Below are positions 52,663 to 61,070 of a stretch of DNA of 64,000 bases, in pieces. Origin of the DNA: CAZGDB01 sp964524705 (GTDB lineage Bacteria > Pseudomonadota > Gammaproteobacteria > Berkiellales > Berkiellaceae); assembly GCA_964524705.1 (NCBI GenBank), contig CAZGDB010000004.1:5029-69028 (forward strand). The letters are read 5' to 3'. Position 1 is the stretch's first letter. Every line of letters begins with the position of its first letter. Under the pieces are notes generated by a model that did not search any database, was not told where the DNA came from, and was given only the letters and a program-made list of their open reading frames with translations. The position numbers were made by a program, and so were the translations under genes.

Positions 52663-55125
52663 GTGGCGATATTAAACTCAGTTTCAAAACTTATCCTGTA
52701 TACAGGATGCCTCTTGGCTATGAGCCCGAGGGCATACGCAGAACCTTGGTCAGATTGGGTTTCTGTCCCACAAGCTCAAAATCCTTGCCGTGGTTATTTT
52801 AAAGGACCAACATTAGAACCCTTGCCGGCCAATCAAAAAGTCGTCTTAGAAGCTGACAATACGACTGTAGAACACCAAGGTGTTTCTTTAAGCGGAAACA
52901 TCACAGCACGCTTTGAAGATTATCAACTCACGGCTGACAATTTAAATTTACGACGTAACCCCGAAACGCAAGCCTTAGAATCTATTAACTTAGCAGGATC
53001 GATTCATGTCATTACCCCAGTATTACAAGCAAGAAGTCAATCTGCCAACTATCAAGCACAAACCGGGTTACTCAGCTTAAAAGGAACCGAATATCATTAT
53101 TATCCTAGACACGCCCAAGGCAGTGCGCGTTACTTTATACTACACAGCGACCATACCATGCGTTTACGGCATGCCACTTTTACAACTTGCATCCCAAGGC
53201 AAAATGGTTGGCGTTTAAAAGCCAAACAACTCCAATTAGATCCTAATAAAGGAGAAGGCTATGCACAGCATGTTACGATTGCATGGAAAAAAACCCCTAT
53301 CTTTTATTTTCCATTTTTTTATTTTCCACTCGATAACAAACGTAAAAGTGGTTTTTTATATCCCCATTTTGCGCAAAGCCAACAATCAGGGATGGAGTTA
53401 GGTGTCCCTTTTTATTGGAATCTAGCACCTAATTATGATGCGCTCTTTACCGCACGATGGTTTTCACTACGTGGGACGATGGCACAAACGCATTTTCGAT
53501 ATTTAACCCCGGAAAGTAAAGGACAGCTAGAACTACAATTTTTACGCCACGATACACAATACCAGCATGATCGCCTCAAACTGCTGACCAGCAATCCTTT
53601 GCAGTTATCCACTTCAGATCCTAGAATGCGTGGCTTAAATAAAGGGGATAATAGAATGTTTTTATCCTATAACCATCACCATCAGTTCGATCCTATGTGG
53701 TCAGGTCATATTTTATTTCAAGCGGTAAAAGAAGATCAGCATTTCATTGATTTTAGTAATTCTATTTTAGATACCAATACACGTAATTTACCACAACGGA
53801 TTGAGGTCCAACGCGATTCTGATAACTGGCAACATGTCTTACGTGTGGAACGCTATCAAAACTTATATCCTTATAATGCGCAATGGACACAAGCCCCTTA
53901 TCGTCGGCAACCCCAATGGACATTCAATACTGATTTGCCCTTAATGCAATATACTTTTTTTAACTTTAGTGGGGATATGACCCATTTTGCACACACCAGT
54001 GATATCCAAAGCAATGGCGCCTTCACAGCAGTAACACGCACCTATACCACCGGTCAACGGTATCATGTTCGCCCAAAAATCAGCACCCCTTATTTATGGC
54101 CCGCTTTAAGTATTACGCCTCAAATCCAATGGGATTTTGCGCACTACAATATTACACCAGGCAGTCAAGAACAACTGATTCATCCTGATACTAAATTACA
54201 CCGCGCCATTCCTTTGCTCAGTTTAGACACGCGTTTATTTTTAGAACGTCGTATTTCTGATTACACGCAAACCCTGGAACCCCGTGTTTATATGTTATGG
54301 GTCCCTTATGTCGACCAAAATGCATTCCCAAACTTTGATAGCAGTGCAATTTCTTTTACCTTTGATCATTTATTTAGAGACAATCGTTTTAGTGGTCAAG
54401 ACCGTATTGGCGATGCTCAACAAGCGAGTTTTGCGATGACCACCCGTGGATTACGGAACAGTGGTGATGAACTCTGGGCTTTAAGTCTGGGAACTTTACA
54501 TCATTTTAAAACCCCACGGGTTACCTTATGTGATCCAACTATTAATCCCAACTGTGCCCTTTATGAACCCCCTGATTTTGGGAACCATCATGCCCCGATT
54601 AGTGGCCGCTTTAGAACACAAATTACCCGCTCTTGGTCTGCTCGTGTAGATTGGCAATGGCAGCATAAGTGGGACCCAAATAAAGTCTCTATGGGGATAC
54701 AATATCGTGGAACCCATGAAGATCTGTTTAATATTGGCTACAACCGTCTAAAACAAAACGCGATTGTATTAGATGCTAATAGTGTGCTCCCACAGCGCTT
54801 AGAACAAGCTGAAATTTCTTTTGTACATCCGGTTTACGTTGGCATGAATGTATTAGGGCGATGGCATTATGATTTACAAGCGCGCCAAACGGTAGATCTG
54901 GTCGCAGGGCTTGAACGCAATGGTTGTTGTTCTGCGGTTCAATTCGTGGTGATGAATTATCTCAGACCCAATCGTGGCCTTGAAGACCACAACTATGCCC
55001 GTGCTGTATTTTTACAAGTCATCTTCAAAGGCTTAACCCGTGTGGGGATTAACAGCCAAGAAGATGTGCTCTTAAGAGATATTAGTGGCTATCAGGCCTT
55101 CCATACCCGAGCAAAATTACAATAA
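52663..55125 (+). CDS. lptD: LPS-assembly protein LptD
   Basis: Outer-membrane beta-barrel that inserts LPS into the outer leaflet, working with LptE and the Lpt bridge. It is 820 residues, starting at a GTG, with a signal peptide ending at SPRAYA near 27-32. A periplasmic jellyroll of the OstA/LptA type follows (about 55-215; VLEADNTTVEHQGVSLSGN, YQLTADNLNLRRN). The 26-strand barrel includes FPFFYFPLDNKRKSGFLYP, the usual plug-strand landmark. Cysteines near 46, 186, 692/697 and 759/760 are candidates for the inter-domain disulphides. The usual next gene, surA, is absent here; an ATPase-nuclease gene and an MFS gene intervene. Confidence 0.95.
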   Translation: MAILNSVSKLILYTGCLLAMSPRAYAEPWSDWVSVPQAQNPCRGYFKGPTLEPLPANQKVVLEADNTTVEHQGVSLSGNITARFEDYQLTADNLNLRRNPETQALESINLAGSIHVITPVLQARSQSANYQAQTGLLSLKGTEYHYYPRHAQGSARYFILHSDHTMRLRHATFTTCIPRQNGWRLKAKQLQLDPNKGEGYAQHVTIAWKKTPIFYFPFFYFPLDNKRKSGFLYPHFAQSQQSGMELGVPFYWNLAPNYDALFTARWFSLRGTMAQTHFRYLTPESKGQLELQFLRHDTQYQHDRLKLLTSNPLQLSTSDPRMRGLNKGDNRMFLSYNHHHQFDPMWSGHILFQAVKEDQHFIDFSNSILDTNTRNLPQRIEVQRDSDNWQHVLRVERYQNLYPYNAQWTQAPYRRQPQWTFNTDLPLMQYTFFNFSGDMTHFAHTSDIQSNGAFTAVTRTYTTGQRYHVRPKISTPYLWPALSITPQIQWDFAHYNITPGSQEQLIHPDTKLHRAIPLLSLDTRLFLERRISDYTQTLEPRVYMLWVPYVDQNAFPNFDSSAISFTFDHLFRDNRFSGQDRIGDAQQASFAMTTRGLRNSGDELWALSLGTLHHFKTPRVTLCDPTINPNCALYEPPDFGNHHAPISGRFRTQITRSWSARVDWQWQHKWDPNKVSMGIQYRGTHEDLFNIGYNRLKQNAIVLDANSVLPQRLEQAEISFVHPVYVGMNVLGRWHYDLQARQTVDLVAGLERNGCCSAVQFVVMNYLRPNRGLEDHNYARAVFLQVIFKGLTRVGINSQEDVLLRDISGYQAFHTRAKLQ

Positions 55126-55151
55126 GTTGACTTACACAAATATATCAACTC

Positions 55152-55259
55152 AGCGAAATGTGATTTTTTTACCAACATTTCGCCAGTTATAAGATATATT
55201 TAGCGAAATATATGTTTTTTAGTGACATTTCGCCAGTTATACACTATATTTAGCGAAAT
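55152..55259. repeat. 50-bp tandem repeat array with five alternating AGCGAAAT half-sites
   Basis: AGCGAAAT occurs at 55152-55159, 55202-55209 and 55252-55259, and its inverted partner (ATTTCGC with C before it) at 55176-55183 and 55226-55233. Start-to-start steps are 24, 26, 24 and 26 bases; the full unit is 50 bases. TATAAG (55188-55193) and TATACA (55238-55243) occur just after the inverted half-sites and could be -10 boxes. The array ends 22 bases before the ATG of the ATPase-nuclease gene. It has the same five-site alternating architecture as the array at 10666-10798 but a different half-site. Confidence 0.85.
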
Positions 55260-55281
55260 GTATAGTTTGAAGGTCTTAGCT

Positions 55282-56736
55282 ATGCCTCACCCGACGATTA
55301 TTGGCAGAAAAACAGAATTAGCGTTGTTAGATCAGATCACTGCCACTCCTGAAGCCGCACTCTTAGCCGTATATGGGAGAAGACGGATTGGCAAAACCTT
55401 TTTAGTTCATGAATACTTTAAAGAACAAGGTTATTTCTTTGAATTAACAGGTACCAGAAATGCCTCTCTCAAAACCCAATTAGAACATTTTAGAGAGGCT
55501 TTTGCAGAAACCTTTCATGCAGGACTATTACAACCGGTCCCAAAAAGTTGGCAAGAGGCTTTTTACCAATTGCGTAAAATAATAGAAAGTTTAGATACTG
55601 AGAAAAAAATTATTCTCTTTTTTGATGAATTACCCTGGTTAGCAGGACCACGTTCTCAGTTTTTGGCCAGTTTAGAACATGTTTGGAACCGCTATTTCTC
55701 ACGCCAAAAAAATATCATCGTCATTGTATGCGGTTCTGCAGCAGCCTGGATGCTTAAAAAAATCATCTATAATAAAGGGGGCTTGTATGGTCGACTCACG
55801 GCAGAAATCCATCTCAAACCTTTCACCTTAGGAGAAACTGAAAGCTATCTACAATCCCAAGGCGTATTTTTAGATAAAAAACAGATTATAGAACTCTATT
55901 TGGCCTTTGGTGGAGTCGCCAAATATCTCAGTAATATCCCCAAAGGGCAGTCTTCTGCTCAGATCATTGCACAAACGTGTTTTAATCCTACAGGATTTTT
56001 TCCATTAGAATTCCCCAAACTATATGAATCGTTGTTTGAAAAACCAAAAGTATATATGGATATTGTAACTGCTTTAGCAGAGAAAAAATCAGGGCTCAAT
56101 CAAACGGCTCTGCTTAAAAAAATAAAAATGCAATCAGGGGGAAAGTTTACACAAGTATTAAAAGAGCTCGAAGTCTCTGGTTTTATCGCTAGCATTACTG
56201 AGTTTGGACATAAAAAGAAACATACCGTTTATCGTTTAATCGATGAATACTCTCTGTTTTATTTAACTTGGATCAAACCTGCGCTCTCTGCCGGATTACC
56301 CACACTATCCCCTAGCTATTGGCACAGCTTACAAAACAGTCCTGCCTATACGACTTGGGCCGGATATGCATTTGAAGGCATCTGTCTCAAACATGTTAAC
56401 AAAATTATTAAGGCACTGAATATCGAAATCATTGCCAGAGGCATCTCAGCATGGTCCTTTCAATCCAAAACTCAACGCGGTGCACAGATTGATTTAGTGA
56501 TTGATCGAGCGGATAACTGTATTAATCTCTGTGAGATCAAATACTATAATGTACCCTTTACGGTCACCCAAGACTATGCAGATACACTACGTTATAAGAA
56601 GGCGTGCTTTCAAGAACAAACAGGAACCCGTAAAAGCCTATTTACCACTATGATCAGCAGTTATGGTATAACCTCTAACCCGCACGCTTTAGCCAGTATT
56701 GATGCAGCAGTCACGATGGACATTTTATTTGATTAG
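55282..56736 (+). CDS. AAA/STAND-type ATPase with C-terminal PD-(D/E)XK nuclease-like domain (copy 2)
   Basis: A 484-residue paralogue of the 9198-10634 gene. I start at the ATG at 55282 because GAAGG lies upstream; earlier in-frame starts (GTG 55222, ATG 55258) fall inside the repeat array. Walker A is GRRRIGKT (Lys38), Walker B is IILFFDELPW (Asp115, Glu116), followed by VIVCGSAAAW. A winged-helix region (about 255-325) precedes the C-terminal nuclease core with Asp404 in AQIDLVI and Glu418-x-Lys420 in CEIKYY. The two copies share domain order but little continuous sequence, so they are old paralogues or independent arrivals. It lies between lptD and surA, breaking a conserved linkage. Function unknown. 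Confidence 0.87.
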   Translation: MPHPTIIGRKTELALLDQITATPEAALLAVYGRRRIGKTFLVHEYFKEQGYFFELTGTRNASLKTQLEHFREAFAETFHAGLLQPVPKSWQEAFYQLRKIIESLDTEKKIILFFDELPWLAGPRSQFLASLEHVWNRYFSRQKNIIVIVCGSAAAWMLKKIIYNKGGLYGRLTAEIHLKPFTLGETESYLQSQGVFLDKKQIIELYLAFGGVAKYLSNIPKGQSSAQIIAQTCFNPTGFFPLEFPKLYESLFEKPKVYMDIVTALAEKKSGLNQTALLKKIKMQSGGKFTQVLKELEVSGFIASITEFGHKKKHTVYRLIDEYSLFYLTWIKPALSAGLPTLSPSYWHSLQNSPAYTTWAGYAFEGICLKHVNKIIKALNIEIIARGISAWSFQSKTQRGAQIDLVIDRADNCINLCEIKYYNVPFTVTQDYADTLRYKKACFQEQTGTRKSLFTTMISSYGITSNPHALASIDAAVTMDILFD

Positions 56737-56811
56737 CGCAACCTAATAACGCGCTTGCAATGGTTGGCCTAGACTGCTACCATTGCAATACAACAAATGC
56801 TAGTTAACGAA

Positions 56812-56928
56812 ATGAATCACGTCGGCCAATCCAAAAATCCCCCTTTGACCTTACTTGGCTGCATGATGAACAGTATTGCTTCCATCCCCTTCATTATTAG
56901 CATTATTATTCAACCCTTCACTCCCTAG
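56812..56928 (+). CDS. Possible 38-residue hydrophobic peptide (leader or small toxin)
   Basis: A 38-codon open frame from the ATG at 56812 to the TAG at 56926-56928. The peptide has a polar N-terminus and a hydrophobic second half (SIASIPFIISIIIQPF), long enough to enter a membrane. Its stop codon lies within the left arm of a 10-bp inverted repeat, an arrangement seen in leader-peptide attenuators. The ribosome-binding site is weak (AACGAA). It could also be chance. It precedes the MFS transporter gene by about 100 bases. Confidence 0.3.
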   Translation: MNHVGQSKNPPLTLLGCMMNSIASIPFIISIIIQPFTP

Positions 56929-56967
56929 AGCGGCCTATCAGTTGATAACCTGTGCCACTCTAGGGAG
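56921..56967 (+). promoter_or_regulatory. Nested stem-loop in the MFS transporter leader
   Basis: CTCCCTAGAG at 56921-56930 and CTCTAGGGAG at 56958-56967 form a perfect 10-bp outer stem; inside, TATCA and TGATA can form a smaller hairpin. No T-run follows, so it is not a plain terminator. It may be an RNA control element for the transporter or an operator (inference). Confidence 0.4.
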
Positions 56968-57031
56968 CTAGGATAAACAGGTAACCAACGCAACACTAAA
57001 GCTGACTATTTTGTTCAAGAGGATTTTAACC

Positions 57032-58273
57032 ATGACGCAAGCAAAACCATTCTTTATGTGGATGTTTCCATTAATATTTTTTGCCTATCAATTCATCCTG
57101 CGTCTTTGGCCAGGCCTCATGATGCCACAAATCATGACCCAATTCTCGATTGATGCAAGTCAGTTTGGGATTTTAGCTGCATTTTACTATTATGGTTATG
57201 CGGGCATGCAAATTCCTGTGGCTATTCTTTTAGATCGATTTAGTGCACGGTCTGTCATTTTTGTGTTTGCCATCACATGTGGTCTGGCTACGTTACTATT
57301 TACCCATACCCATAATTTTTATATCGCTGCCTTTAGTCGCTTTCTAGTAGGTGCTGGCTCAGCAGTTGGTTTTTTAGGTATCTCTAAAGTCGTCTCTGAA
57401 TGGTTCCCTAAAGAAAAATATGCCAGTATGATTGGTTTATCTTTCACATTTGGCCTCATGGGTGCCATCTACGGTGGAAAACCTGTCAGTTTATTAATTG
57501 ATACCTATAGTGGAAAAAATGTTGCTACCACCCTAGCAATAGTTTCTATTCTCATTGGTTGTGCAAGCTATCTTGCCTTACGGTCTCCCGTCAAAAACAT
57601 TCAAACCACGCAACCTGAATCATTTAAAATAACAAATTTTAAAGCTCTACTTTCCTCCCCTGTGATCTGGTGTTTAGCACTATCAAACTTACTAATGGTA
57701 GGTGCACTAGAAGGTTTTGCAGATGTATGGGGTGTACCTTATTTAGTTACAGCCTATGAACTCACCAAAGCTGATTCCGCTAGTTTTATCTCTTGGATCT
57801 TTTTTGGCATGTTATTTGGTGGGCCTTTACTCGCCTTCTTCAGTAAACGCCTTGGGAATTATCCCGTAATTACAGTTTGCGGCTGCGGAATAGCGCTAGC
57901 GTTTGCATTATTATTAATCAACCATAATGGTACGCCCTGGTTTTTTGCCTCAATCTTCTTTTCTATTGGTATTTTCTGTTGCTACCAGGTGATTGTTTTC
58001 GCAGCAGGTTCTAGCTTAGTTGCTCCTCAAAATTTAGGGGTCATTATTGCCTTCTTAAATTGTATCAATATGCTTGGTGGTTCATTTTTTCATACCAGTA
58101 TTGGAACTGTGATGGATCTCTTTTGGACTGGCGCTATCGATGAAAATGGGCTGAGGAACTACAACCCTGAGGTCTACCAATATGCACTCACTATTATCCC
58201 AAGCTGTGCATTATTGGGCGCAATAATTGTTGGATTAGTAGGACTCAAACTCAAACACGCTCCACAAGCATAA
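57032..58273 (+). CDS. MFS transporter
   Basis: A 413-residue major facilitator with 12 hydrophobic segments, started at the ATG at 57032 with AAGAGGA 7 bases upstream. The loop 2-3 motif is present in modified form (ILLDRFSARSVIF; consensus has GxLaDrxGrr). The N-terminal block FFAYQFILRLWPGLMMPQIM resembles transporters common in Legionella, Coxiella and Rickettsia that import host metabolites or amino acids (from memory). The substrate is unknown. It sits with the ATPase-nuclease gene in the segment that splits lptD from surA. A stem-loop follows at 58282-58307. Confidence 0.85.
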   Translation: MTQAKPFFMWMFPLIFFAYQFILRLWPGLMMPQIMTQFSIDASQFGILAAFYYYGYAGMQIPVAILLDRFSARSVIFVFAITCGLATLLFTHTHNFYIAAFSRFLVGAGSAVGFLGISKVVSEWFPKEKYASMIGLSFTFGLMGAIYGGKPVSLLIDTYSGKNVATTLAIVSILIGCASYLALRSPVKNIQTTQPESFKITNFKALLSSPVIWCLALSNLLMVGALEGFADVWGVPYLVTAYELTKADSASFISWIFFGMLFGGPLLAFFSKRLGNYPVITVCGCGIALAFALLLINHNGTPWFFASIFFSIGIFCCYQVIVFAAGSSLVAPQNLGVIIAFLNCINMLGGSFFHTSIGTVMDLFWTGAIDENGLRNYNPEVYQYALTIIPSCALLGAIIVGLVGLKLKHAPQA

Positions 58274-58281
58274 AATACGAA

Positions 58282-58307
58282 AAGCCGATCTGACACCAGA
58301 TCGGCTT
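58282..58307 (+). terminator. Stem-loop after the MFS transporter gene
   Basis: AAGCCGATCTG at 58282-58292, loop ACAC, CAGATCGGCTT at 58297-58307: a perfect 11-bp stem 8 bases after the stop. The following bases (ACCTTTGCTTT) make only a poor U-tract on the plus strand. Confidence 0.7.
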
Positions 58308-58478
58308 ACCTTTGCTTTATGTGGGCCCAAAAAAGGTGCAGTAATTCAGTTTCTCGCCCAATAAACTGCGTAAGTAGGCTACTGCTGTGAACCTAAAACA
58401 AGCTATTCAACTTAAAATTATTGCCCAACGCCTATCTGCAGTCCCCCTAAATAAACTTTTTAGAAAGTCCGCCCTCGT

Positions 58479-58507
58479 TTGATGACACTCTCTTAATGGG
58501 TTAAAAT
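58479..58507 (+). promoter_or_regulatory. Promoter of the surA-rsmA-apaH operon
   Basis: TTGATG at 58479-58484 and TAAAAT at 58502-58507 with a 17-base spacer, 36 bases before the surA start. Its presence shows that surA has its own promoter after being separated from lptD. Nothing else is recognisable in the rest of the 58308-58543 spacer. Confidence 0.6.
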
Positions 58508-58543
58508 GACCCCATTACCTTATCTTGTGAGTTAGTTGTTTGT

Positions 58544-59470
58544 ATGAAAAAAATTGCACTCGCCCTGTTGTTAGGATGCGCAGGAACTGCCATCGCAAAA
58601 CCCGTCAATCATATTATTGCCTGGGTCAATCAGGACATCATCACACAAGCAGAGCTTGAAAAAGAAATTAATCGTCATGAACAAAAACATCGTGCCTCTC
58701 AAATGCCCTTACCTGCTGCACAAGAAATGCGTGAACAGGTATTAGAAACCTTAGTACTGCGTAAACTTCAATTGCAGCAAGCTGAAAAATCTAAAATTAC
58801 AGTAGAGGAACCTGAAGTACAAAATGCTATTCAACGATTAGCACAAGAGAATCATCTGTCTGTTCCTGAATTCAAAAGCCAGCTACAAGCCTCTGGCCTT
58901 AATTGGGATTCTTTTTTAGAAGAGTTAAAACAAGATTTAATTTTAAACCACCTCCATCAACAAGAATTACTCCCTAAAATCACAGTAACTGCCGGTGAAG
59001 TCCAAGTTTGGCTGACCACCCATGCGCTACCAACTGGCACTGCACATTACCGCTTATCTCATGTCTTGCTTCCAATTGCCGATACTAGTCCTGCTGCACA
59101 AGCAACTGCGCAAGCTGCCGCCCAACATCTAAAAAAAGATTGGGCTGCATCCACTCACTGGGAAGCCCCTGCACAATTTGAAAACTTTGATGTGCAATAC
59201 AGTGACCTAGGTTGGCGTACTGCACAAGAGCTGCCCTCTATCTTACAAGGCAAAGAAAGTGATTTAAAAAATGGAGCCATCATTGGTCCGTTACATAGTG
59301 ATAGTGGTTGGCATGTTGTGAAAGTTGAACAAGTGGATGCCCCTACAATAGAAAACCCTGAAAATTTTGCCTTACAGACCTTACGTAAACAGAAATTTGA
59401 AGCAGAATTGTCTAAGTGGTTGGCACAACTCAAAACGCATGCTTATTTACGTACGGCACCTAAAAAATGA
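58544..59470 (+). CDS. surA: Periplasmic chaperone SurA (single-parvulin form)
   Basis: Escorts unfolded outer-membrane proteins across the periplasm. Signal peptide 1-18 (MKKIALALLLGCAGTAIA). The chaperone N-terminal domain is recognisable (IIAWVNQDIITQAELEKEI, ETLVLRKLQLQQAEK, LNWDSFLEELKQDLILNHL). Only one PPIase (parvulin) domain follows (about 165-270: YRLSHVLLPIA ... DLGWRTAQELPSI ... GPLHSDSGWHVVKVEQ), whereas E. coli SurA (428 residues) has two. The 308-residue form is thus reduced. It overlaps rsmA by 4 bases (ATGA). Its normal partner gene lptD is 3.4 kb upstream. Confidence 0.92.
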   Translation: MKKIALALLLGCAGTAIAKPVNHIIAWVNQDIITQAELEKEINRHEQKHRASQMPLPAAQEMREQVLETLVLRKLQLQQAEKSKITVEEPEVQNAIQRLAQENHLSVPEFKSQLQASGLNWDSFLEELKQDLILNHLHQQELLPKITVTAGEVQVWLTTHALPTGTAHYRLSHVLLPIADTSPAAQATAQAAAQHLKKDWAASTHWEAPAQFENFDVQYSDLGWRTAQELPSILQGKESDLKNGAIIGPLHSDSGWHVVKVEQVDAPTIENPENFALQTLRKQKFEAELSKWLAQLKTHAYLRTAPKK

Positions 59471-60240
59471 GCCCTTTTGCGCGTAAACGCTTTGGTCAAA
59501 ACTTTTTAGTAGATCCTAATATTTTAGATAAGATCCACACATCCTTACACGCACAGCCCACAGATACCTGGATAGAAATCGGTCCTGGCCGTGGTGCTTT
59601 AACGCTTGTACTTTTACAACAAGTACAAAAGCTTTATGCAATTGAAATTGATCGAGATCTTGCAGAGAATCTTGAAAAAATTGCACACCCTAAGCTTACC
59701 CTTTTTACCCAGGATGTTTTAACCTTTGATTTTAGGACACTTCCCCTCACAGAGCGCCCTTTTAAATTAGTAGGGAATTTACCCTATAATATTTCAACAC
59801 CCTTATTGTTTCATTTAATGGATCAACTAGAATGTTTTTCTGAACTTTACTGTATGGTACAAAAAGAAGTTGCTGAGCGTTTATATGCACCACCCAAAAG
59901 TGCAGCCCGTGGTCGACTCAGTGTCATGATACAATATCACTGTAAAGTCGAACATTTAATAGAAGTCCCTTCTACCGCTTTTAGGCCCATTCCCAAAGTC
60001 CTATCTAGTTTTGTACGACTCATTCCACAAACACCTACTCTGGCTGCATTAAGTCCTAGCCATTTTAGTGAATGCGTCCGCCAAGCCTTTTGTGCTCGAC
60101 GTAAAATGTTACGCCATACCTTTACGGCCGATTGGGAGACTGTTGGAATAGATCCTACAGCGCGTCCTGAAACTTTAAGTGTGGAAGATTTTGTAAAACT
60201 TTCTAATCATTTATACAGTCTATCGAGGCCCATCACATGA
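59467..60240 (+). CDS. rsmA: 16S rRNA dimethyladenosine transferase RsmA (KsgA)
   Basis: Dimethylates two adjacent adenosines near the 3' end of 16S rRNA as a late step of small-subunit assembly. It has 257 residues. Motifs: KRFGQNFLVDPNILDKI at the N-terminus, the SAM-binding EIGPGRGALTLVLL, IEIDRDLAENL, and the catalytic NLPYNISTPLLFHL (NLPY). C-terminal RQAFCARRKMLRHTF is typical. It overlaps surA and apaH by 4 bases each, so translation is coupled through the operon. pdxA, which stands between surA and rsmA in E. coli, is absent. Confidence 0.97.
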   Translation: MSPFARKRFGQNFLVDPNILDKIHTSLHAQPTDTWIEIGPGRGALTLVLLQQVQKLYAIEIDRDLAENLEKIAHPKLTLFTQDVLTFDFRTLPLTERPFKLVGNLPYNISTPLLFHLMDQLECFSELYCMVQKEVAERLYAPPKSAARGRLSVMIQYHCKVEHLIEVPSTAFRPIPKVLSSFVRLIPQTPTLAALSPSHFSECVRQAFCARRKMLRHTFTADWETVGIDPTARPETLSVEDFVKLSNHLYSLSRPIT

Positions 60241-61070
60241 GTACTTATGCTATTGGCGACCTACAAGGTTGTTGCACAGTGTTGCAAAATCTGCTGTCTG
60301 CCATTCAATATGATCCTAAAAAAGATCGTTTATGGTTTTGTGGAGATCTGGTAAATCGTGGTCCTGAGTCTTTAGAAACCTTACGTTTTGTAAGAACCTT
60401 ACCCAATACAGAAATTGTACTAGGTAACCATGATATTACTTTAGCGCTGTTAGCTTTAGGGTGGATTGATGATCAACATTTAAAAGATCATACTTTACAC
60501 GATATTTTAAAAGCACCCGATTGTGCGGAACTGATTGATTGGCTATTAACGCTGCCTTTTATGGTTACCGACCATCACTTAAAATATGTCATGGTGCATG
60601 CGGGGATCCCCCCCTGTTGGACACAAGACCAAGCACAAGCCTGGTCTGATAAAATCCAAGCGTTATTACAAGGCCCCAAACGAGATCAACTCCTGGCACA
60701 GTCTTATGGTAACTATCCAGATATCTATAGTGACGAACTCAATGAAATAGACCAATTCAGATTTGCAGTGAATGCTTTTACACGTGTACGATATTTAACC
60801 CCTGAAGGTGGGCTAGAATTAGAACGTAAGGGGCCTATTACCGATGCAAATCGTCACTTAGCTTGGTTTGCCCACCCCAATCGTCAAAACGATCCTTATG
60901 TAACCCTCTTTGGGCACTGGTCTGCCTTACGTGCAGAATCTGGCTATCCAGACAAAATCGCATTGGATGCAGGTTGTGTCTGGGGTGAACAACTCAAAGC
61001 GGTCCGTCTAGAAGATCAAAAAGTCTTCACGGTACCGTGCGTCGCTTTGAAACATGGGACTCTGTCATAA
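60237..61070 (+). CDS. apaH: Diadenosine tetraphosphatase ApaH
   Basis: Symmetrically hydrolyses Ap4A to two ADP and removes Np4 caps from RNA. It has 277 residues. The metallophosphatase motifs are intact: GDLQGC at the N-terminus, FCGDLVNRGPESLETLRFV, LGNHDI and VMVHAGIPP, with the late GHWSAL. It overlaps rsmA by 4 bases; apaG, usually between them, is missing. Its 3' end overlaps the convergent OTU-like gene by 44 bases. Confidence 0.97.
   Translation: MSTYAIGDLQGCCTVLQNLLSAIQYDPKKDRLWFCGDLVNRGPESLETLRFVRTLPNTEIVLGNHDITLALLALGWIDDQHLKDHTLHDILKAPDCAELIDWLLTLPFMVTDHHLKYVMVHAGIPPCWTQDQAQAWSDKIQALLQGPKRDQLLAQSYGNYPDIYSDELNEIDQFRFAVNAFTRVRYLTPEGGLELERKGPITDANRHLAWFAHPNRQNDPYVTLFGHWSALRAESGYPDKIALDAGCVWGEQLKAVRLEDQKVFTVPCVALKHGTLS

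Noticed and set aside
55126..57010. Classical transposon or insertion sequence around the second ATPase-nuclease gene
   Set aside because: No transposase, no terminal inverted repeats and no target duplication could be found; mobility is only inferred from the broken gene order.
58308..58478. Possible non-coding RNA (6S-like) in the spacer before surA
   Set aside because: I could not find the long closing stem or central bubble expected of 6S RNA, nor tRNA or riboswitch motifs. Only the terminator of the MFS gene and the surA promoter are supported.
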